The notes: generated by a model not told the origin, from the sequence alone. Shown: positions 9,440 to 20,672, counted from the stretch's first letter. The stretch is 64,000 nucleotides of DNA from Rhodoferax sp. (GCF_028714215.1 NZ_JAQTMS010000001.1:127010-191009); one strand, 5' to 3'. Numbers and translations are program-made.

Positions 9440-9808
9440 TCAAGCATTGCGAAAAATAAAAAACACCGCGCCCACCATGCACAGCGCCGCCCACAGATAG
9501 TCCAGTTTGAAGGGTTCCTTCAGGTACAACATGGCAAATGGCACAAACACCGAAAGCGTAATCACTTCCTGCGTGATCTTGAGTTGAGCCACGGTGAAAC
9601 CGGCTTGCTGAAAACCAATACGGTTGGCCGGCACCTGTAATGCGTACTCGAACAACGCAATGCCCCAACTCACCAACGCGGCGACATACCAGGGTGCGCT
9701 CGCCAGGTTTTTAAGATGGCCGTACCAGGCGAAAGTCATGAAGATATTGCTGCCTACCAGCAACAAGACCGTCTGCAAGGACAAGGGGATGGATTGAAGC
9801 GCGTTCAT
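9440..9808 (-). CDS. DMT-family membrane protein (DUF486)
   Basis: This is a 122-residue four-helix membrane protein of the DUF486 group. The start at 9808 gives MNALQSIPLSLQTVLLLVGSNIFMTFAWYGHLKN. The conserved block ALFEYALQVPANRIGF is the family signature, and KITQEVITLSVFVPFAMLYLKEPFKLDYLWA follows. It is related to small drug/metabolite exporters, but no substrate is known. The gene lies downstream of the acnB terminator, so it probably has its own promoter. Confidence 0.85.
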   Translation of the reverse strand: MNALQSIPLSLQTVLLLVGSNIFMTFAWYGHLKNLASAPWYVAALVSWGIALFEYALQVPANRIGFQQAGFTVAQLKITQEVITLSVFVPFAMLYLKEPFKLDYLWAALCMVGAVFFIFRNA

Positions 9809-9854
9809 GCCGCGGATTATCCGGCACACGCGCCCCTGGGCTGGCGCAAAAAAA

Positions 9855-9880
9855 CACCCCGCAAATTGAATTGCGGGGCG
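9855..9880 (-). terminator. Intrinsic terminator downstream of acnB
   Basis: CACCCCGCAA pairs with TTGCGGGGCG around a six-base loop, followed on the minus strand by a run of seven T. It is located 45-71 bp beyond the acnB stop codon. Confidence 0.9.
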
Positions 9881-9925
9881 TTTGCGGATCGGCTATCGAG
9901 CCTTTTCGGGGCTCGATATCACCCA

Positions 9926-12523
9926 TCAGGCGGCAGCACTTTCCTTGACGGAAGCGGCAGCGTCGGTGTAATCCTTGACCTTGTCAAAGTTCAGGTATTG
10001 ATAAACCTTGTCGCTGGCCGCCATCAGTACCCCCATGTCGGCCATGTACTCTGCCTTGGTCGGGATGCGCCCCAGCTTGGAGCAGATGGCCGCCAGCTCG
10101 GCACTGCCCAGGTACACGAAGCTGTTCTTGCCCAGACGATTCGGGAAGTTGCGGGTGGAGGTGGAGAACACGGTGGCACCTTCCCTGACCTGGGCCTGGT
10201 TGCCCATGCACAGGCTGCAACCGGGCATTTCCATGCGGGCACCGGCGGAACCCAGCACGCCGTAATGGCCTTCTTCGCTCAGTTGTTTGGCGTCCATCTT
10301 GGTCGGCGGCGCCATCCACAACTTGACCGGAATATCGCGCTTGTTCTCCAGCAGCTTGCTGGCGGCGCGGAAATGGCCGATGTTGGTCATGCAGGAGCCG
10401 ATGAAGACTTCGTCGATCTTGGCGCCGGCGACCTCGGACAGTGTCTTCACATCATCCGGATCGTTCGGGCAGGCCACGATCGGCTCATGGATGTCGGCCA
10501 GGTCAATCTCGATGACGGCGGCATATTCGGCATCGGCGTCGCGTTCCAGCAACTGCGGATCGGCCAGCCAAGCCTGCATCGCCTTGATCCGGCGATTGAT
10601 GGTACGCACGTCGGAATAGCCCGAGGCAATCATCCATTTCAGCAGCGTGATGTTGCTGCTGATGTACTCTTGAATCGGCGCCTTGTTCAGATGCACGGTG
10701 CAACCGCCGGCACTGCGCTCGGCCGATGCATCGCTCAATTCGAACGCCTGTTCCACCTTGAGGTCCGGCAGACCCTCGATCTCCAGGATGCGGCCGGAGA
10801 AGATATTCTTCTTGCCCTGTTTGGCCACAGTCAGCAAGCCCGCCTTGATGGCGTACAGGGGAATGGCGTTGACCAGATCGCGCAACGTGATGCCGGGCTG
10901 CATCTTTCCCTTGAAGCGCACCAGCACGCTCTCCGGCATGTCCAGCGGCATGACACCGGTGGCGGCACCGAAGGCCACCAAACCGGAACCGGCCGGGAAG
11001 CTGATGCCGATCGGGAAACGGGTGTGGCTGTCGCCGCCGGTGCCCACGGTATCGGGCAGCAACATGCGGTTCAGCCAACTGTGGATGATGCCGTCGCCGG
11101 GGCGTAGCGGCACGCCCCCGCGTGTGCTCATGAATACAGGCAATTCGTGGTGCATCTTCACATCCACCGGCTTCGGGTAAGCGGCGGTGTGACAGAACGA
11201 CTGCATCACCAGATCGGCACTGAAACCCAGGCAAGCCAGATCCTTGAGTTCGTCGCGGGTCATGGGGCCGGTGGTGTCTTGCGAACCGACGCTGGTCATC
11301 CTGGGCTCACAGTAGGTGCCGGGACGCACGCCCTGACCTTCCGGCAAACCGCAGGCGCGGCCAACGATTTTTTGTGCCAGTGTGAACCCTTTGTGAGTAT
11401 CCACCGGGTTCTGCGGCAAACGGAACAACGTGCTGACCGGCAAGCCCAGTGCCTCACGCGCCTTGGCGGTGAGCCCGCGGCCGATGATCAAGGGAATGCG
11501 ACCGCCGGCGCGCACTTCGTCGAACAGAACCTCGCTCTTGAGCTTGAACTCGGCTATCACCTTGCCGTCCTTCAGCGCCTTGCCATCGTAGGGGCGCAGC
11601 TCCACCACGTCGCCCATGTTCATCTGCCGCACGTCCAGTTCGATCGGCAGTGCGCCCGAGTCTTCCATGGTGTTGTAAAAAATCGGGGCAATCTTGCCGC
11701 CCAGACAGACACCACCAAAGCGCTTGTTGGGCACGAACGGAATGTCCTCGCCGGTGAACCACAACACCGAGTTGGTGGCCGATTTGCGGGACGAGCCGGT
11801 ACCCACCACGTCGCCCACGTAAGCCACCAGATGGCCCTTGGCCTTGAGTTGGTCGATGAACTTGACCGGGCCGCGTTTGCCGTCTTCCTCGGGCGTAATG
11901 CCGGGACGCGCATTTTTGTGCATGGCCAGGGCGTGCAAGGGAATATCGGGACGGCTGAAGGCATCGGGTGCCGGCGACAGGTCGTCAGTGTTGATCTCGC
12001 CCTCCACTTTGAATACGGTGAGCGTGATCGATTGCGGCACCTCCGGACGCGAGGTAAACCATTCGGCATCGGCCCAGCTCTGCAGCACGGCCTTGGCCTG
12101 CGCATTGCCCTTCTGGGCTTTTTCCTGGACGTCATGGAACTGGTCGAACATCAGCAGCGTCTTCTTCAGCCCATTGGCCGCCACTTGCGCGACGATCGCG
12201 TCATCGAGCAAATCGATCAGCGGGCTGATGTTGTAGCCGCCCAGCATGGTGCCCAGCAGTTCGGTGGCTTTCTCGCGGGAAATCAGCGGGCATTTTTCGC
12301 TGCCATGCGCCAGTGCCGCCAGATAGCTGGCTTTGACCTTGGCGGCGTCATCCACGCCGGCCGGCACGCGGTGCGTGATCAGGTCCAGCAAGGTGGCCTC
12401 TTCACCCGGCGGTGGATTCTTCAGCAGTTCAATGAGTTCGCCGGTCTGCTTGGCCGACAGTGGTAACGGGGGAATGCCGAGGGCCGCGCGTTCGGCGACG
12501 TGGACGCGATAGGTCTGCAACAT
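9926..12523 (-). CDS. acnB: Bifunctional aconitate hydratase 2 / 2-methylisocitrate dehydratase
   Basis: This is an 865-residue AcnB-type aconitase interconverting citrate and isocitrate in the TCA cycle. The N-terminal HEAT-like domain (residues 1-160) starts [21 protein letters not shown]. The swivel domain contains [16 protein letters not shown]. The iron-sulfur cluster Cys residues appear in [16 protein letters not shown] (about 710) and in [14 protein letters not shown] (about 769-772). A TTAAGGAG ribosome-binding site precedes the ATG. It leads a minus-strand TCA block with mdh upstream and has its own terminator. Confidence 0.98.
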   Translation of the reverse strand: MLQTYRVHVAERAALGIPPLPLSAKQTGELIELLKNPPPGEEATLLDLITHRVPAGVDDAAKVKASYLAALAHGSEKCPLISREKATELLGTMLGGYNISPLIDLLDDAIVAQVAANGLKKTLLMFDQFHDVQEKAQKGNAQAKAVLQSWADAEWFTSRPEVPQSITLTVFKVEGEINTDDLSPAPDAFSRPDIPLHALAMHKNARPGITPEEDGKRGPVKFIDQLKAKGHLVAYVGDVVGTGSSRKSATNSVLWFTGEDIPFVPNKRFGGVCLGGKIAPIFYNTMEDSGALPIELDVRQMNMGDVVELRPYDGKALKDGKVIAEFKLKSEVLFDEVRAGGRIPLIIGRGLTAKAREALGLPVSTLFRLPQNPVDTHKGFTLAQKIVGRACGLPEGQGVRPGTYCEPRMTSVGSQDTTGPMTRDELKDLACLGFSADLVMQSFCHTAAYPKPVDVKMHHELPVFMSTRGGVPLRPGDGIIHSWLNRMLLPDTVGTGGDSHTRFPIGISFPAGSGLVAFGAATGVMPLDMPESVLVRFKGKMQPGITLRDLVNAIPLYAIKAGLLTVAKQGKKNIFSGRILEIEGLPDLKVEQAFELSDASAERSAGGCTVHLNKAPIQEYISSNITLLKWMIASGYSDVRTINRRIKAMQAWLADPQLLERDADAEYAAVIEIDLADIHEPIVACPNDPDDVKTLSEVAGAKIDEVFIGSCMTNIGHFRAASKLLENKRDIPVKLWMAPPTKMDAKQLSEEGHYGVLGSAGARMEMPGCSLCMGNQAQVREGATVFSTSTRNFPNRLGKNSFVYLGSAELAAICSKLGRIPTKAEYMADMGVLMAASDKVYQYLNFDKVKDYTDAAASVKESAAA

Positions 12524-12584
12524 GGTCTACTCCTTAACAATCAACAAAATGGGCTCGGGCATCATGAATCGGCCCGCTTTCTTA

Positions 12585-13142
12585 CTATTTCGCAGCCGCC
12601 GCAGGCGCATCAAGAAGACTGGGTGCCGGATTTTTTTTCAACATCTCGGCCATCACAGTCTGATCCGGACTGGTGCAGTTGTCTGCCAGCCGCTGACCGA
12701 GTTTCTGACTCATCAGCATCGACTTGTTACCCAGCTGCAGCCACATCGCGCCGGCTCTTGGATCTTCCAGCCGAATGGCACCGGTGCGGCTGGCAACCGG
12801 ATGCATGCGAAAACTGCTGGTCTTGGTCCGCACCAGGAAAAAGCCAGGCCGCTTTTCGCTCGCCGTGATGGTGACCGCAGCACCCAGTTCACAGGGAATG
12901 GACCCCAAGTAAACGTGCTTGGCAATTTCGAGTTCTTCCGCCGTCAGGGTGACACTGAGGTCATCGTCAATAGGGGTTATTTCTTCCACCACCTTGAGCG
13001 CTGAGCGCCTCACCTTGGCCGGTGATTTATGCGGAGCAGCCGGCTCCGTGGCCTTCGTGACGGTCGTACTCGGCTGGCTGGTTTGAGCCAGCGCCAATAC
13101 GGGTGCAACAAAGAGGACTGCAAGTGCAAAAACGAACTTCAT
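12585..13142 (-). CDS. Secreted hypothetical protein
   Basis: This is a 185-residue protein with a clear Sec signal peptide, [20 protein letters not shown], cleaved near residue 20. The mature part begins with a Thr/Pro/Lys-rich linker to about residue 50, followed by a compact domain with [31 protein letters not shown]. Two Cys residues (about 84 and 155) could form a disulfide. I do not recognise the domain, but proteins like it are common between acnB and mdh in Comamonadaceae (from memory). It is probably periplasmic. It is transcribed in the same direction as both neighbours. Confidence 0.75.
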   Translation of the reverse strand: MKFVFALAVLFVAPVLALAQTSQPSTTVTKATEPAAPHKSPAKVRRSALKVVEEITPIDDDLSVTLTAEELEIAKHVYLGSIPCELGAAVTITASEKRPGFFLVRTKTSSFRMHPVASRTGAIRLEDPRAGAMWLQLGNKSMLMSQKLGQRLADNCTSPDQTVMAEMLKKNPAPSLLDAPAAAAK

Positions 13143-13219
13143 GGCATTCCTTGGAACCCGTTAGACCAACAAATAAAGCGTGGCGGGAAATTCCGCCGCC
13201 GCAGCAAACGCTGTGCTGC

Positions 13220-13256
13220 TTGTCGGCAACTCAATCTTTTATTGAGATGCCGACAA
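13220..13256. other. Long imperfect hairpin between mdh and the secreted hypothetical gene
   Basis: TTGTCGGCA and TGCCGACAA pair, separated by a second stem CTCAAT/ATTGAG around the loop CTTTT, with one A-A mismatch between the stems. There is no T run on either side, so it is not a simple terminator. It could be an mRNA stabiliser, processing site or small RNA hairpin. Confidence 0.5.
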
Positions 13257-13262
13257 CCAGCA

Positions 13263-13299
13263 AAAAGCGGAAGAACCCAAACCAGTTCATCCGCTTTCT
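13263..13299 (-). terminator. Probable terminator of mdh
   Basis: On the minus strand the stem AAGCGGA/TCCGCTT encloses a loop of about 18 bases and is followed by a short T run. It is located about 100 bp beyond the mdh stop. The loop is long, so strength is uncertain. Confidence 0.6.
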
Positions 13300-13398
13300 T
13301 TTGTGCAGGATCACCCAGCGCCAAAGGATCCCGCATCACCGCAAACCGAGGCCGCTTCGCGCAGATACGCAGCAACCGGGTTCGGCCCAAGCAGCCGA

Positions 13399-14385
13399 TT
13401 ACAGCAAATGCGCAACGCCGGCTTGTTCGTCCTGCAACTCCTTGAGGGTCTTGTTGATGCACTCCTGGCTGAACGCATCGATCGCCAAGCCCTCGACCAG
13501 CTTGTATTCGCCACCCGAACAAGTCACGGCAAAACCAAACATCGTGTCCTTCGGAATGCCGTACTGGCCGTCCGAGGGAATGCCCATGGTGACCCACTTG
13601 CCGTTGGTACCGAGCGCCCAGTCGCGCATATGGTCAATGGCGGCGTTTGCCGCGGAGGCGGCCGAAGACACGCCACGGGCCGCAATGATGGCTGCCCCGC
13701 GCTTGCCCACCGTGGGCAGGAAGGTGTTCACATTCCAGTCTTGGTCGTTGATCATGTCCTTGACACTGGCGCCATTGATGGTGGCAAAACGATAGTCGGC
13801 GTACATGGTGGGTGAATGGTTGCCCCACACCGTCAACTTCTCGATATCGGCAACCGCCTTGCCGGTTTTGGCGGCGATCTGGCTCAAGGCGCGGTTGTGG
13901 TCCAAGCGCAGCATGGCAGTGAAGTTCTTGCGCGGCAGGTCGGGCGCGCTCTTCATGGCGATGTAGGCATTGGTATTGGCCGGGTTGCCGACCACCAGGA
14001 CCTTGACATTGCGGCTGGCCACGGCGTTGAGAGCCTTGCCTTGGGCCGTGAAGATCTGGGCGTTGGCGGCCAGCAGGTCGGCCCGCTCCATGCCGGGGCC
14101 ACGCGGACGCGCACCGACCAACAGAGCGTAGTCCACGTCCTTGAACGCCGTCATCGGGTCGGAATGGGCTTCCATGCCGGCCAGCAACGGGAAAGCGCAG
14201 TCCTGCAGTTCCATCATGACGCCTTGCAGGGCTTGCTGTGGCTTCTCCAGGGGAACCTCCAGCAATTGCAGAATGACGGGTTGGTCTTTGCCCAACATCT
14301 CGCCGGCAGCGATGCGAAACAGGATTGCGTAACCAATTTGACCGGCGGCGCCGGTAACGGCAACGCGGACAGGCTTCTTGCTCAT
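13399..14385 (-). CDS. mdh: Malate dehydrogenase
   Basis: This is a 328-residue NAD-dependent malate dehydrogenase of the beta-proteobacterial LDH-like/MDH type. It begins [26 protein letters not shown], with the Rossmann glycine motif TGAAGQIGY near residue 11. Substrate-binding [13 protein letters not shown] (about 94-106) and the catalytic [12 protein letters not shown] (His about 188) follow. The ATG at 14385 is used; the in-frame extension upstream lacks a ribosome-binding site. It is divergent from the GntR gene, with a perfect 12-bp palindrome in the shared 186-bp control region. Confidence 0.97.
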   Translation of the reverse strand: MSKKPVRVAVTGAAGQIGYAILFRIAAGEMLGKDQPVILQLLEVPLEKPQQALQGVMMELQDCAFPLLAGMEAHSDPMTAFKDVDYALLVGARPRGPGMERADLLAANAQIFTAQGKALNAVASRNVKVLVVGNPANTNAYIAMKSAPDLPRKNFTAMLRLDHNRALSQIAAKTGKAVADIEKLTVWGNHSPTMYADYRFATINGASVKDMINDQDWNVNTFLPTVGKRGAAIIAARGVSSAASAANAAIDHMRDWALGTNGKWVTMGIPSDGQYGIPKDTMFGFAVTCSGGEYKLVEGLAIDAFSQECINKTLKELQDEQAGVAHLL

Positions 14386-14506
14386 GGTGAGTACTCCAGA
14401 GTTGTTGTGAAACGGGTGCTGGGACGGCTCAAGCGGACCACCTGAGTCCCACAAAATTCACTCTTAGTTTACTCTGGAAAACCCTGCACCGTCAATTTGT
14501 CTTATG

Positions 14507-14518
14507 TCTTATATAAGA
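14507..14518. promoter_or_regulatory. Palindromic operator candidate between mdh and gntR
   Basis: TCTTATATAAGA is a perfect 12-bp palindrome in the divergent mdh/gntR control region, 53 bp before the gntR start. A half-site, GTCTTATG, directly precedes it. The size and AT-rich centre suit a GntR/HutC dimer. Binding by the adjacent regulator is inference. Confidence 0.55.
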
Positions 14519-14571
14519 GATATGATTCAGCTCAAACTTTGGCGAGTTACGCTGTGCGAGATTGAATATCC

Positions 14572-15375
14572 ATGTCCACAACATCCTTCCGATCTGCCAA
14601 CAACAGCCCTGCGGCCAGCAACGGCGGCACGTCCGGCGGCGCCACGCTGACGCCCTCGTTCAGTCCTCTTTACCAGCAAATCAAGGGGCTGATATTGAAC
14701 GGCTTGCGGCTTGGCGAATGGAAACCAGGCGAAGTGATCCCCAGTGAGATGGACCTGGCAACCCGCTTTCATGTCAGCCAGGGCACGGTACGCAAGGCGA
14801 TCGACGATCTCGCCACCGAGAACCTGCTGGTGCGACGACAAGGCAAGGGCACTTTTGTGGCCACCCACGCGGAGCAGCAGGCGCAATTCCGTTTCCTGAA
14901 GCTGGTACCCAATAGCGGCACACCCGGCAGCGAAGGCCCCGCCCAGCGTCACATCATTGAGTGCCGCCGCACCAGCGCCAGCGCCAATATCGCGCGCGCC
15001 TTGGCGCTGCGCACCGGTGATGCCGTGCTGCAGGCACGCCGCGTATTGAGTTTTGTCGGCACCCCCGCCATTCTGGAAGACATCTGGTTGCCGGCCGCCC
15101 CCTTCAAAGGCTTGACCGCTGAACGCCTGGCCAATTACCAGGGTCCCATGTACGCCTTGTTTGAGACCGAATTCAATGTCCGCATGGTTCGGGCCGAGGA
15201 AAAGATACGCGCCGAGCCGGCCGCCAACGGTCGTGAAAAGCTGTTGCAAGTAGCGTCCGGCACACCCTTGCTGAGCGTCGAGCGGATTGCCTATACCTAT
15301 AAGGACGTGCCGATGGAACTGCGCCGCGGCTACTACCGCACCGACACCCACTATTACCACAACCGATTGAGCTGA
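14572..15375 (+). CDS. GntR family (HutC subfamily) transcriptional regulator
   Basis: This is a 267-residue regulator. The winged helix-turn-helix spans residues about 25-95: SPLYQQIKGLILNGLRLGEWKPGE, then MDLATRFHVSQGTVRKAIDDLATENLLVRRQGKGTFV. The C-terminal UTRA effector domain (about 110-255) includes ILEDIWLPAAPFKGLT and PLLSVERIAYTYKDVPMELRRGYYRTD. In relatives this gene precedes sdhCDAB and is assumed to control TCA genes. Here the sdh genes are missing, so its remaining targets may be mdh, gltA and itself. The effector is unknown. Confidence 0.93.
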   Translation: MSTTSFRSANNSPAASNGGTSGGATLTPSFSPLYQQIKGLILNGLRLGEWKPGEVIPSEMDLATRFHVSQGTVRKAIDDLATENLLVRRQGKGTFVATHAEQQAQFRFLKLVPNSGTPGSEGPAQRHIIECRRTSASANIARALALRTGDAVLQARRVLSFVGTPAILEDIWLPAAPFKGLTAERLANYQGPMYALFETEFNVRMVRAEEKIRAEPAANGREKLLQVASGTPLLSVERIAYTYKDVPMELRRGYYRTDTHYYHNRLS

Positions 15376-15569
15376 GCGCTTTGCCGTTCGAGCGCCTGGC
15401 GGCCTAGGCAGGCGGTCTGTCAGCCCCTCACCGGCCGCCGCGCCACGCCTGCCGCGAATGGCATCGAAGTGTGCCGCAAGGGACTCGATCCAACCAGAGC
15501 AGCCGGTAAAATCAAAAAACGACGCTGATACGCAGCTTTGAGGTTGATCAATATCGGGGCCGACGCGCT
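15376..15569. other. Gap left where sdhCDAB is expected
   Basis: These 194 bp between the gntR stop and the sdhE relic hold no convincing reading frame or similarity to SdhC, SdhD, SdhA or SdhB. The stretch from about 15500 becomes AT-richer, with TTGATC near 15544 and TATGGT near 15569 as a weak promoter possibility for gltA. Confidence 0.55.
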
Positions 15570-15875
15570 ATGGTACAAACCAGCGATCTGATCGATTCGA
15601 GGTCCTTGGGCAAGTTGAAATGGCGTTGTCGCCGCAGCTTGCCTGGGAGTGGTTTTTTCGTCGAGCGGTTTTCAGCGTTTTGATTGAGACTGACCGACCG
15701 GCAGTCGCAAGTTCTGAACGCTTGAAGGGAACTCAGTGACGAAGATCTGCCGGACTTGCTTTTGGCGCGCCAAGCGCCGATACAAGTCAACGCCGGTCTT
15801 GGTCGGAGCCAGGTACGTGAAATTTTGTGTATGTTGAAAGAAACCCTTGAAAGGCAAAGAAATGAAATTAGCTGA
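15570..15875 (+). pseudogene. sdhE: Decayed sdhE (succinate dehydrogenase flavinylation factor)
   Basis: One reading frame from the ATG at 15570 matches SdhE along its whole length but is stopped by TGA at 15681 and again at 15723. Recognisable blocks are SLGKLKWRCRRSL, FFVERF, LTDRQSQVLNA, ELSDEDLPDLLLARQAP and [13 protein letters not shown]. The functional RGxxE motif is lost (RRSLPG where RRGLLE is usual). All homologous segments stay in a single frame, so decay was by substitution. The frame ends inside the gltA start region, which fits the usual sdhE-gltA spacing. The sdhCDAB genes expected upstream are absent. No protein function is expected. Confidence 0.85.
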
Positions 15876-17172
15876 CAACAAAGCCACCCTGTCGTTCAGT
15901 AACGGCAGCCCCAGTGTCGATTTGCCGGTATATCAGGGCAGTGTCGGGCCTGATGTCGTTGACATCCGCAAGCTCTACGCACAGACCGGCATGTTCACTT
16001 ACGATCCGGGGTTCCTCTCTACCGCCTCCTGCCAGTCGGCCATTACCTACATTGACGGCGACAAGGGTGAACTGCTGTACCGTGGTTACCCGATCGAGCA
16101 ATTGGCCACCAATTGCGACTTCCTGGAAACCTGCCATCTGCTGTTGTACGGCAACCTGCCCAATGCCGCCGCGAAAGCCGACTTCACCAAACGCGTAACC
16201 CATCACACGATGGTCAACGAACAAATGCAGTTCTTCCTGCGCGGCTTCCGCCGCGATGCCCATCCGATGGCCATCATGACCGGGCTGGTGGGAGCCCTGT
16301 CTGCCTTCTACCATGACAGCACCGACATCAACAATCCGGAACATCGTGAAATTGCCGCGCTGCGCCTGATTGCCAAGATGCCGACACTGGTCGCCATGGC
16401 CTACAAATACAGCATGGGGCAACCCTATATGTATCCCCGGAACAACCTGAGCTATGCCGGCAACTTTTTGCACATGATGTTCGCCACCCCCTGCGAAAAC
16501 TATGTGGTCAACCCGGTCATCGAACGCGCCTTGGACCGCATTTTCGTGCTGCACGCGGATCACGAACAGAACGCGTCCACCTCCACCGTTCGCCTCTGCG
16601 GCAGTTCCGGCACCAACCCGTTTGCCGCTATCGCCGCGGGCGTGGCCTGCCTCTGGGGCCCGGCGCACGGCGGCGCCAACGAAGCCTGCCTGAACATGCT
16701 TGAAGAGATCCAGAAAACGGGCGGCATTGCGAAAGTCGGCCAGTTCATGGAACAGGTCAAGGACAAGAATTCCGGCGTCAAGCTGATGGGCTTTGGGCAC
16801 CGGGTCTACAAGAATTACGATCCGCGCGCCAAGTTGATGCAGGAAACCTGCAAGGAAGTTCTGGCCGCGCTGGGACTCGAAAACGACCCCTTGTTCAAAC
16901 TGGCCATGGCGCTGGAGAAGATTGCGCTGGAAGACGACTATTTCGTCACCCGCAAACTCTATCCCAACGTCGACTTCTACTCCGGCATCGTGCAGCGCGC
17001 CATCGGCATCCCGGTCAACATGTTCACCGGCGTTTTCGCGCTGGCCCGCACGGTCGGCTGGATTGCGCAGCTCAATGAAATGATCAGCGATCCCGAGTAC
17101 AAGATTGGTCGTCCGCGTCAATTGTTCTCCGGCTCGGTCAAGCGCGATGTGCTGCCGCTAGCCCAGCGCTGA
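15862..17172 (+). CDS. gltA: Citrate synthase
   Basis: This is a 436-residue type II (hexameric, NADH-regulated class) citrate synthase condensing oxaloacetate and acetyl-CoA. The ATG at 15862 follows an AAAGG ribosome-binding site and gives [15 protein letters not shown]; a TTG five codons upstream is less likely. Key segments are the catalytic-region [26 protein letters not shown] with its His, [12 protein letters not shown] and [14 protein letters not shown] with the second His. A strong terminator follows. The gene lies directly after the sdhE relic, so its promoter must have been re-established after loss of the sdh operon. Confidence 0.97.
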   Translation: MKLADNKATLSFSNGSPSVDLPVYQGSVGPDVVDIRKLYAQTGMFTYDPGFLSTASCQSAITYIDGDKGELLYRGYPIEQLATNCDFLETCHLLLYGNLPNAAAKADFTKRVTHHTMVNEQMQFFLRGFRRDAHPMAIMTGLVGALSAFYHDSTDINNPEHREIAALRLIAKMPTLVAMAYKYSMGQPYMYPRNNLSYAGNFLHMMFATPCENYVVNPVIERALDRIFVLHADHEQNASTSTVRLCGSSGTNPFAAIAAGVACLWGPAHGGANEACLNMLEEIQKTGGIAKVGQFMEQVKDKNSGVKLMGFGHRVYKNYDPRAKLMQETCKEVLAALGLENDPLFKLAMALEKIALEDDYFVTRKLYPNVDFYSGIVQRAIGIPVNMFTGVFALARTVGWIAQLNEMISDPEYKIGRPRQLFSGSVKRDVLPLAQR

Positions 17173-17187
17173 TACGGTCTGGTTTGG

Positions 17188-17224
17188 AACGCCCGCCGGA
17201 TGGCAACACCGGCGGGCGTTTTGT
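17188..17224 (+). terminator. Intrinsic terminator of gltA
   Basis: A perfect 12-bp stem, AACGCCCGCCGG with CCGGCGGGCGTT, encloses a 9-base loop and is followed by a T-rich stretch. It starts 16 bp beyond the gltA stop. Confidence 0.93.
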
Positions 17225-17282
17225 TTGCGGCGCGCCGATTCGGCCCGCCGTTTAAAATCAAGCATTGCCAAGGAAAGACCAC

Positions 17283-18755
17283 ATGGGCCGGATAGACATT
17301 GAGACGCAAGGACGAACGCTGTACGACAAACTCTGGGACGAACACGTCGTTCACACAGAGGAAGATGGCACGGCCCTCTTGTACATAGACCGCCACCTGG
17401 TGCATGAAGTCACCAGTCCGCAAGCCTTTGAAGGCTTGCGTCAGGCCGGGCGCAAACTGTGGCGGGTCAGCTCGGTCGTTGCCACAGCCGACCACAACAC
17501 ACCCACCACCCACTGGGAACTGGGCTATGACGGCATCACCGATCCGACCAGCAAGGAACAGGTCACCACGCTGGACCGCAACATGCAGGAATTCGGCGCT
17601 GCCGCCTATTTCCCCTTCCTGTCGAAACGCCAAGGCATTGTTCACGTCATCGGACCTGAGACCGGGGCCACCCTGCCCGGCATGACGGTGGTGTGCGGCG
17701 ACTCTCACACTTCGACCCATGGTGCCTTTGGCGCTTTGGCGCATGGCATAGGCACCAGCGAAGTGGAACACGTGATGGCGACGCAAACCCTGCTCGCCAA
17801 AAAAGCCAGGAACATGCTGATCCGGGTTGACGGCACCCTGCCACGCGGCTGCGGCGGCAAAGATATAGTGCTGGCCATCATCGGCAAAATAGGCACCGCC
17901 GGCGGCACCGGCTACACCATTGAATTTGGCGGTTCCGCCATTCGCGCCCTGAGCATGGAAGGCCGCATGACGGTGTGCAATATGGCGATTGAAGCCGGAG
18001 CTCGCGCCGGACTGGTGGCGGTCGACGAGAAGACCATCGAATACCTGAAAGGCCGTCCGCTGGCACCGGGGCATGGCGCTGTCAACGAAACGGTTGCGGG
18101 TGTCGAATGGGAGCAGGCGGTGACGTACTGGAAGACGCTGCGCAGCGACGTCAATGCCAGCTTCGACACCGTCGTCACACTCGATGCTTCCCTGATTGTT
18201 CCGCAAGTCACATGGGGAACTTCACCGGAAATGGTGCTTGGCATCGATGGCCAGGTGCCAGACCCCGACAAGGAGAAGGACGCCAACAAACGTGGCGCCA
18301 TTGAACGGGCCCTGGTCTACATGGGCCTGCAGCCAGGCAAGGCGCTGGCCGATCTGTATGTGGACAAGGTTTTCATCGGCTCGTGCACCAACAGCCGGAT
18401 TGAAGACATCCGTGAAGCTGCTGCCCTGGTGAAGAAATTAGGGCAGAAAGTAGCCGGCAACGTCAAGCTGGCGATGATCGTACCCGGCTCGGGGCTGGTC
18501 AAGGAACAGGCCGAACGCGAGGGTTTGCATGAAATTTTCAAAGCCGCCGGCTTCGAGTGGCGCGAACCAGGGTGTTCCATGTGCCTGGCCATGAACGCCG
18601 ACCGGCTGGAGCCGGGGGAACGCTGTGCGTCCACCAGCAACCGCAATTTCGAGGGACGTCAGGGCGCCGGAGGACGCACCCATCTGGTCAGTCCGGCGAT
18701 GGCCGCCGCGGCCGCCATTGTGGGCCATTTTGTCGATGTCAGGAAGTTTGTCTGA
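17283..18755 (+). CDS. leuC: 3-isopropylmalate dehydratase large subunit
   Basis: This is a 490-residue [4Fe-4S] isomerase subunit of leucine biosynthesis, converting 2-isopropylmalate to 3-isopropylmalate with LeuD. The ATG at 17283 follows AGGAAAG and gives [23 protein letters not shown]. The cluster ligands lie in [12 protein letters not shown] and in the C-x2-C motif of [41 protein letters not shown] is the conserved active-site block. It heads leuC-ecn-leuD-leuB. Confidence 0.98.
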   Translation: MGRIDIETQGRTLYDKLWDEHVVHTEEDGTALLYIDRHLVHEVTSPQAFEGLRQAGRKLWRVSSVVATADHNTPTTHWELGYDGITDPTSKEQVTTLDRNMQEFGAAAYFPFLSKRQGIVHVIGPETGATLPGMTVVCGDSHTSTHGAFGALAHGIGTSEVEHVMATQTLLAKKARNMLIRVDGTLPRGCGGKDIVLAIIGKIGTAGGTGYTIEFGGSAIRALSMEGRMTVCNMAIEAGARAGLVAVDEKTIEYLKGRPLAPGHGAVNETVAGVEWEQAVTYWKTLRSDVNASFDTVVTLDASLIVPQVTWGTSPEMVLGIDGQVPDPDKEKDANKRGAIERALVYMGLQPGKALADLYVDKVFIGSCTNSRIEDIREAAALVKKLGQKVAGNVKLAMIVPGSGLVKEQAEREGLHEIFKAAGFEWREPGCSMCLAMNADRLEPGERCASTSNRNFEGRQGAGGRTHLVSPAMAAAAAIVGHFVDVRKFV

Positions 18756-18778
18756 CGCGTTTTATCCAGGAGAACTTC

Positions 18779-18910
18779 ATGAAACAATTTTCTGCATTGA
18801 TCGCTTTGTCCGTGTTTGTCTTCCTGACCGGCTGCAACACCGTCAAAGGCGTTGGCCAAGACCTGCAGAAGGCCGGCGAAAAGATTGAAGACGTGGCCAA
18901 GAAGAAGTAA
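18779..18910 (+). CDS. Entericidin-family small lipoprotein
   Basis: This is a 43-residue lipoprotein precursor. The signal peptide MKQFSALIALSVFVFLTGC ends in the lipobox LTGC (Cys at 19). The mature part, NTVKGVGQDLQKAGEKIEDVAKKK, is the amphipathic entericidin A/B type. An AGGAGAA ribosome-binding site precedes the ATG. It is embedded between leuC and leuD, 23 bp after leuC and 9 bp before leuD, so it is made with the leucine enzymes. Entericidins are tied to envelope stress and an antidote/toxin pair in enterics; here only one member is present. Confidence 0.9.
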   Translation: MKQFSALIALSVFVFLTGCNTVKGVGQDLQKAGEKIEDVAKKK

Positions 18911-18919
18911 AGAATCAGT

Positions 18920-19570
18920 ATGCAAAAATTCACCCTGCACAAGGGCTTGGTGGCCCCCATGGACCGCGAGAACGTCGACACCGACGCCATCATCCCCAAG
19001 CAGTTTCTGAAATCCATCCACAAGACCGGATTTGGTCAGAATCTGTTTGACGAATGGCGTTACCTGGATGCCGGTTTTCCGGGCCAGGACCCGAAAAGTC
19101 GCAAGCCCAACCCTGACTTCGTGCTCAACCAGCCCCGCTACCTGAAGGCGTCGATCCTGTTGGCACGGAAAAACTTTGGCTGCGGCTCGTCACGCGAACA
19201 TGCCCCCTGGGCGCTCGATCAATACGGTATTCGCGCCATCATTGCACCCAGTTATGCCGACATTTTCTTCAACAACAGTTTCAAGAATGGCTTGCTGCCG
19301 ATTGTTTTAAGCGAAGCTCAGGTAAGCCAGCTATTTGATGAGACCGCGGCCTTCCCCGGCTATGCACTGACCATCGACCTGGAGCGACAGTTGGTTGTCA
19401 AACCGAGCGGCGAGGAACTTCCTTTTGCGGTGCAAGCGTTTCGCAAATACTGCCTGCTCAATGGTTTTGACGATATAGACCTGACCTTGCGCCATGCCGA
19501 CAAGATCAAGGCTTTTGAAGCGCAACGCCTGGCGCAAAAGCCGTGGCTGGCCCACACGCTGATTGCGTGA
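18920..19570 (+). CDS. leuD: 3-isopropylmalate dehydratase small subunit
   Basis: This is the 216-residue swivel subunit partnering LeuC. Conserved blocks are [19 protein letters not shown] (residues 14-32), [15 protein letters not shown] (about 90-104), and FADIFFNN-like [17 protein letters not shown]. Length and motifs are normal. It is 9 bp after the entericidin gene and 34 bp before leuB. Confidence 0.97.
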   Translation: MQKFTLHKGLVAPMDRENVDTDAIIPKQFLKSIHKTGFGQNLFDEWRYLDAGFPGQDPKSRKPNPDFVLNQPRYLKASILLARKNFGCGSSREHAPWALDQYGIRAIIAPSYADIFFNNSFKNGLLPIVLSEAQVSQLFDETAAFPGYALTIDLERQLVVKPSGEELPFAVQAFRKYCLLNGFDDIDLTLRHADKIKAFEAQRLAQKPWLAHTLIA

Positions 19571-19589
19571 AGAACCCTACATCTGATAG

Positions 19590-20672
<1,083 letters not shown>

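Noticed and set aside
15681-15725. In-frame TGA codons of the sdhE relic as selenocysteine or recoding
   Set aside because: No SECIS-like hairpin was seen, SdhE has no Cys at these places, and the key RGxxE motif is also lost, so decay is simpler.
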